64,000 bases of DNA from Polytrichum commune (Eukaryota; Streptophyta; Polytrichopsida; Polytrichales; Polytrichaceae), in assembly GCA_950295325.1 (NCBI GenBank), contig OX485806.1, forward strand, positions 37,820,001-37,884,000, given 5' to 3'. Shown piece after piece: positions 60,397-64,000 of the stretch. A program made the translations under genes and the position numbers. Below the pieces are notes generated by a model that ran no database searches, was not told the origin of the DNA, and saw only the letters and a program-made list of their open reading frames with translations. Each line of letters begins with the position of its first letter. The stretch's first letter is position 1.

Positions 60397-60898
60397 GGGC
60401 CACTTCACACATGAGACTGAGAGCCTGTGACCATTACACTTCAAGCATTCACATTGGTGGAAAAGGCGGAGCTGGTCCAAGTTCGCGACTTCACACTATG
60501 CTTGAGGGACCGATGGAGTATATAAGTGAATGCAAGATGGATGTAAAGTCTACATGGATTCCTACATGGCATCGAATGGATCATGTTTCATGGTCACTTG
60601 GACTACTTTTGAAAACCACCTGTTGGAGGTAGGCCTAACACAAAATTGGGAGACCATAGCACTCCAAACGCTCACAACTGTTGGTTTATTCTATTTGGTC
60701 ATGTGTGAGGACCCGCGTGAATAGAAATTCATTGAAATAGGATTTGGTTGAGGGCCCGGTCACATATGACACTACACTTGAGGGTCCGTGACCACACTGC
60801 ATGATTTTGGAGGTGTGTTTGGGACGGCCTTTGAATACTTTCTTTTGGGCTCTCACAATTTCATGGTCACGGCTCTTGGCTCGTATGTGAAGTGGCCC
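60397..60898 (+). mobile_element. GGGCCACTTCACAC miniature element, left arm of an inverted pair
   Basis: 502 bp with its own inverted ends GGGCCACTTCACACATGAG and CTCGTATGTGAAGTGGCCC. Its reverse complement lies at 61124-61626. The ends resemble those of the 52.2-kb Tourist-like element. Followed by TAA. No transposase frame. Confidence 0.85.
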
Positions 60899-61123
60899 TA
60901 AGACTTAATATGAGCCTCCTCACACTAATGTTATGCCAAACAGAATCTAGTCGGAACCTTGTTAAATGGACTCCTGGTCCACCGTTTCCCAAGGACCCTC
61001 AACTACTCAAAGCCGTCCGCCCTTCCATAAAGGTTAGCAAACTCCCTTTAATATAACTTAAGTTGCCTGGAAGCAGTGCAGGAAAGCTTGTACCACTGTG
61101 CCTAGAGTCTGAGAGGAGTCTCA
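60899..61123. repeat. Spacer between the inverted pair; relative of 41.6-41.8 kb
   Basis: The 225-bp spacer carries, in inverted orientation, the GGTCCACCG/AGGACCCTCAACTACTCAAAGCC block of 41770-41817, and also a GTGCCTAGAGTCTGAGAG block. It is therefore itself a dispersed repeat. Confidence 0.6.
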
Positions 61124-61626
61124 GGGCCACTTCACACACGAGCCAAGAGCCGTGACCATGAAATTGTGAGAGCCCAAAAGAAAGTGTCCAAAGGCCGTCC
61201 CAACACACCTCCACAATCACGTAGTGTGGTCACGGATCCTCGAGTGTAGCGTGAAGTCATATGTGACCGGGCCCTCAACCAAATGCTATTTCAATGAATT
61301 TCTGTTCACGCGGGTCCTCACACGTGATATAATAAAATAAACCAAATGTTGTGAGTGTTCGGAATGCCACGGTCTCCCGGTTTTGTGTTAGGCCTGCCTC
61401 CGAGAGGTAATGTTTTTAAAATAGTCCAAGTGACCATGAAACATGATCCATTCGATGCCGTGTAAGAATCCATGTAGGCTTTACATCCATCTTGCATTCA
61501 CACACTCCGTTGGTGTCTCAAGCGTAGTGTGAAGTAGCGAACTTGGACAGGCTCCGCCTTTTCCACCAATGAGAGTGCTTGGAGTGTGATGGTCACGGGC
61601 CCTCAGTCTCATGTGTGAAGTGGCCC
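61124..61626 (-). mobile_element. GGGCCACTTCACAC miniature element, right arm of an inverted pair
   Basis: 503 bp matching the reverse complement of 60397-60898 throughout with scattered differences, with ends GGGCCACTTCACACACGAG and CATGTGTGAAGTGGCCC. It is flanked by TCA on the left and TAA on the right, close to the TWA target rule of PIF/Harbinger. Transcripts across both arms would fold into a ~500-bp hairpin. Confidence 0.88.
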
Positions 61627-61659
61627 TAATCACTGCGAGCCTGGAGAGACAGTCACTAT

Positions 61660-62060
61660 TTACTGTAATTAGTGACACCAATTCTATTTGTCTTGCTCGA
61701 TAGTAATCGTAAAACCACCCATGAAGTGTCACCGCCACTAAATGTAAACCTGTCATTACTAATCGTTACTTGTAAAAAGGAATTGGACATCATAGATCCA
61801 CAATGTTGCAATCACTATCACTTACTAAGTGATTTTTCATCCAAATTTAAATCCTCCGTGACACTACTTCATTGCATAATTGTTAGGATGCACAAAATTA
61901 CCAAACTTCATTTCAATAATTGGCATGGCTTTTATCCACGTTTCAATTTTCCATGAGAATATGTGTGAATTTTTTCATAAGAAGCATCATTAGTAAAGTT
62001 GTCACAATGACGTAATTCAATGTCACATGACACTAAATACAATATCTAGTGTGGTGCTTA
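61660..62060. mobile_element. Miniature element, family C, another copy
   Basis: It aligns with 42903-43280: AGTGACACCAATTCTA, GTCTTGCTCGATA, CCACTAAATGT, ATCACTTACTAAGTG, and closing ACACTAAATACAATATCTAGTG. No coding capacity. Confidence 0.6.
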
Positions 62061-62239
62061 TGCACAAACAAAAGGCCACTAACTTGGGGCCGGTTCTTGG
62101 TGTCCCAAGTCCCAGTCATGTTTACACGTCCTAACATGGAGGCAAAGTTCCAACTTTTGAGCCTCAAGACACCATTAAAATATGGTTAATTATCAACAAA
62201 GTACGGTCTTGATTACTTCATGCAAAAAATATATATTAG

Positions 62240-62302
62240 CGGGACTTGTGTTGAGAGTTGGGTCAAACTTTTTGCTTGGCTCAACTCTCAAGACAAGTCC
62301 CG
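62240..62302. other. Strong hairpin, 21-bp stem
   Basis: The arms at 62240-62260 and 62282-62302 pair over 21 bases with a single mismatch around a 21-base loop; the outer part reads CGGGACTTGT/ACAAGTCCCG. It lies inside a larger imperfect inverted repeat (about 62098-62380, sharing TCCCAAGTC/GACTTGGGA), so a miniature transposon is the simplest explanation. A small-RNA precursor is possible. Confidence 0.7.
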
Positions 62303-62690
62303 AGCCTTGCCTCCAAAAAATATTGCCACGTAGGCATCCATGTCATATTGGGGACTTATGACTTGGGACCCCATGTGAAGTGGTAGGTCCCAACTTCCAA
62401 TGGCTAAGATTGCACAAATTGACCTCAAGTGATTTGGAACTTAGGAGTTATTATTCCATGTGAATGGACCTTAGTAAGCATTGCAATGGTGCTAAAGGCA
62501 CAACTATTAATTGGATTGTTTCTCTATTTCTTATGAGAACTTGAATTGCACTATTAGAAATCGTCACAGTGATTGTTGTTACTTAGTGGACATATTAAAA
62601 ACCAATGTCACCTGTCTCATGCCCCGATCACACCAACATTTCCGTCCAGCTCTAGAGGACATTTGCATCCGCATTTTGAATGACCCTTAG

Positions 62691-62760
62691 TAAACATTAG
62701 TAAACATTAGTAAACATTAGTAAACATTAGTAAACATTAGTAAACATTAGTAAACCTTAG
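62691..62760 (+). repeat. 10-bp minisatellite, seven units
   Basis: TAAACATTAG is repeated head to tail seven times, the last unit with one change. It is followed by an imperfect palindrome CTGCATCTGCATCC...ATGCAGATGCAG (62764-62816). Confidence 0.95.
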
Positions 62761-62898
62761 TATCCTGCATCTGCATCCGCATCGCGGATGAGAAAGCGCA
62801 AATGCAGATGCAGGTGCAGGGTCACTGGGCTTGCCCTTAAACTTGAGAATAGTTTTTAGCTAGCTAGGTAGCTTGTCCATTTAGAAAAGGGAGCTACA

Positions 62899-62899
<1 letters not shown>

Positions 62900-62935
<36 letters not shown>
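62900..62935 (+). repeat. (AT)n microsatellite
   Basis: About seventeen AT units. Confidence 0.95.
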
Positions 62936-62936
<1 letters not shown>

Positions 62937-63055
62937 AATGTTGATATTTGATGGATTTGATTTGATGAAAAAACGTTGGTATAGGTATTCAAGCAATATC
63001 CAAGTCATTGTCGGGTGAATATCGTATCAGAGTCGATCGTTAAGTGCAATGAATG

Positions 63056-63290
63056 GAGAGAACCAACCGCAAGTTAGAGATGAGCCGGTTAAGCTTGAGA
63101 AACAACCGGTTCAAAAACAAGACTGCAGGAAAATCATTCATCAATATGGAATAATATACAGAATATTCTTCATTCGATAAAGAAAACCGAAAGATGTTAA
63201 CATGGAACCAGTTGACCTTGGCAGTTAACATGGATCTCGACGAATTATGCCCGAAATCCTCTCTGGACTCTGGTAAAGTGGCATTGGGTT
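63056..63290 (+). repeat. Dispersed AACCGGTT-rich repeat, copy 2
   Basis: It matches 11720-11960 in the same orientation: GAGAACC, GATGAGCCGGTTAAG, TTGAGAAACAACCGGTT, CCGAAAGATGT and TCCTCTCTGGACTCTGG. Confidence 0.6.
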
Positions 63291-64000
63291 CTGGGGGAAT
63301 CTGGATCCTCTAAGTGGAGCTTAGTTTTAAGGGTGAGTTTATTCGAAAAGTGAACGCATTTTGTAGCATTTCGATATAAATTTTGTGCACCTTGACTCAC
63401 GAACCTTCTTTAAAACTTACAAATTATGAGAGGGTTGACATTCTTATGGTCTAGTGGCGTGCTTTTGGAGGAGGGTGATGTCTTTTATAGTAAAGTGGAA
63501 CTATTGACTCCATGTGCGAGGGTGAAACAAAGGGTTACATGGGAAAGGAGTCGTTCAAGGATATAAGTCTTGTAAAAGGCAACAATCGTATGAGAGGTAG
63601 TTGAAAGGTCAAAGGTCAGTCTGAGAAGGACACTATTGATAATGGTTAAAGTTGTGTGAGGCAGTGAGAAATAAAGAGGGAGAAGATAATCGTTAAACAT
63701 GAGAAAGGCATAGTGGAAGGGTAAAGAAAAAAAGAAGATAAATAGTACAGATAACGTACAGTTATAGTTGTAGTAAACACTATAATCTTGTGGTAATGAA
63801 AGCTACAAAGTTGGTCAACTGAGAGAACCCCTAATCAACTGAAGTGATGAGAAAATACTTCTAAGCAATTGATTAATGATGGAAATGAGAGATGAAGATT
63901 GAGTAAGTGAATTTGAGTTAGGATAAACTTTGGATTATCAAGGAGATCAAGGCATAACTTGTCCTAGAATTAATTAGAGTTTTAGGTTAATACATAGTCT
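63291..64000. other. Intergenic to the right edge; nothing recognised
   Basis: AT-rich DNA with only one short minus-strand frame (63485-63700) lacking any domain. Confidence 0.4.

Overview
The window looks like nuclear DNA of a land plant. It has intron-rich genes with GT-AG junctions, gene families with plant-type architecture (DOMON plus cytochrome b561, and a MYND zinc finger joined to an MSS51-like C-terminal domain), plant-style CACTA and Tourist-like miniature transposons, and telo-box motifs just upstream of two genes. A non-seed plant such as a moss is my best guess, but the sequence alone does not settle it. There is no sign of bacterial or organellar gene organisation, except one stretch (about 40.4-41.3 kb) whose composition differs from its surroundings.

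Genes sit mainly in the left 40 kb. (1) 3411-6024 (+): a four-exon gene for a secreted/plasma-membrane DOMON-cytochrome b561 redox protein, 421 residues. (2) 13206-16991 (-): a six-exon DENND6-type DENN protein of 802 residues, with a probable non-coding leader near 18.9-19.5 kb. (3) 23926-28803 (-): a ten-exon MYND zinc finger/MSS51-C-like protein of 363 residues. (4) about 37645-39137 (-): a two-exon gene for an acidic protein I do not recognise. In all four models the exon phases join without a break. There is also an open frame running off the left edge (1-305, -), and a NOT1 (CCR4-NOT scaffold) gene fragment at 8829-9194 (-) whose 3' end is tandemly multiplied. The genes have unrelated roles and show no operon-like or cluster logic.

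The rest is AT-rich intergenic DNA full of small, mostly non-autonomous repeats. They include two adjacent tandem arrays with 127-136 bp periods (7.4-8.9 kb), a nested repeat (6.6-7.5 kb) with an uninterrupted relative inside a DENND6 intron, and a 686-bp tandem duplication (35.4-36.8 kb). There are Tourist/PIF-Harbinger-like elements (52.2-52.7 kb and an inverted pair at 60.4-61.6 kb), a 78-bp CACTA miniature with 3-bp target duplications (42.4 kb), a 5S-rRNA-derived sequence (39.6-39.75 kb), and a 109-bp SINE-like insertion with 15-bp target duplications (59.9 kb). One short repeat is shared by introns of two different genes (5.4 and 26.5 kb). From about 40 to 64 kb I see no credible intact protein gene.

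I found no convincing new multi-gene system. The most unusual items are the NOT1-fragment array, the nested and inverted miniature transposons, the SINE-like insertion with an empty-site relative, and the unrecognised acidic protein gene.
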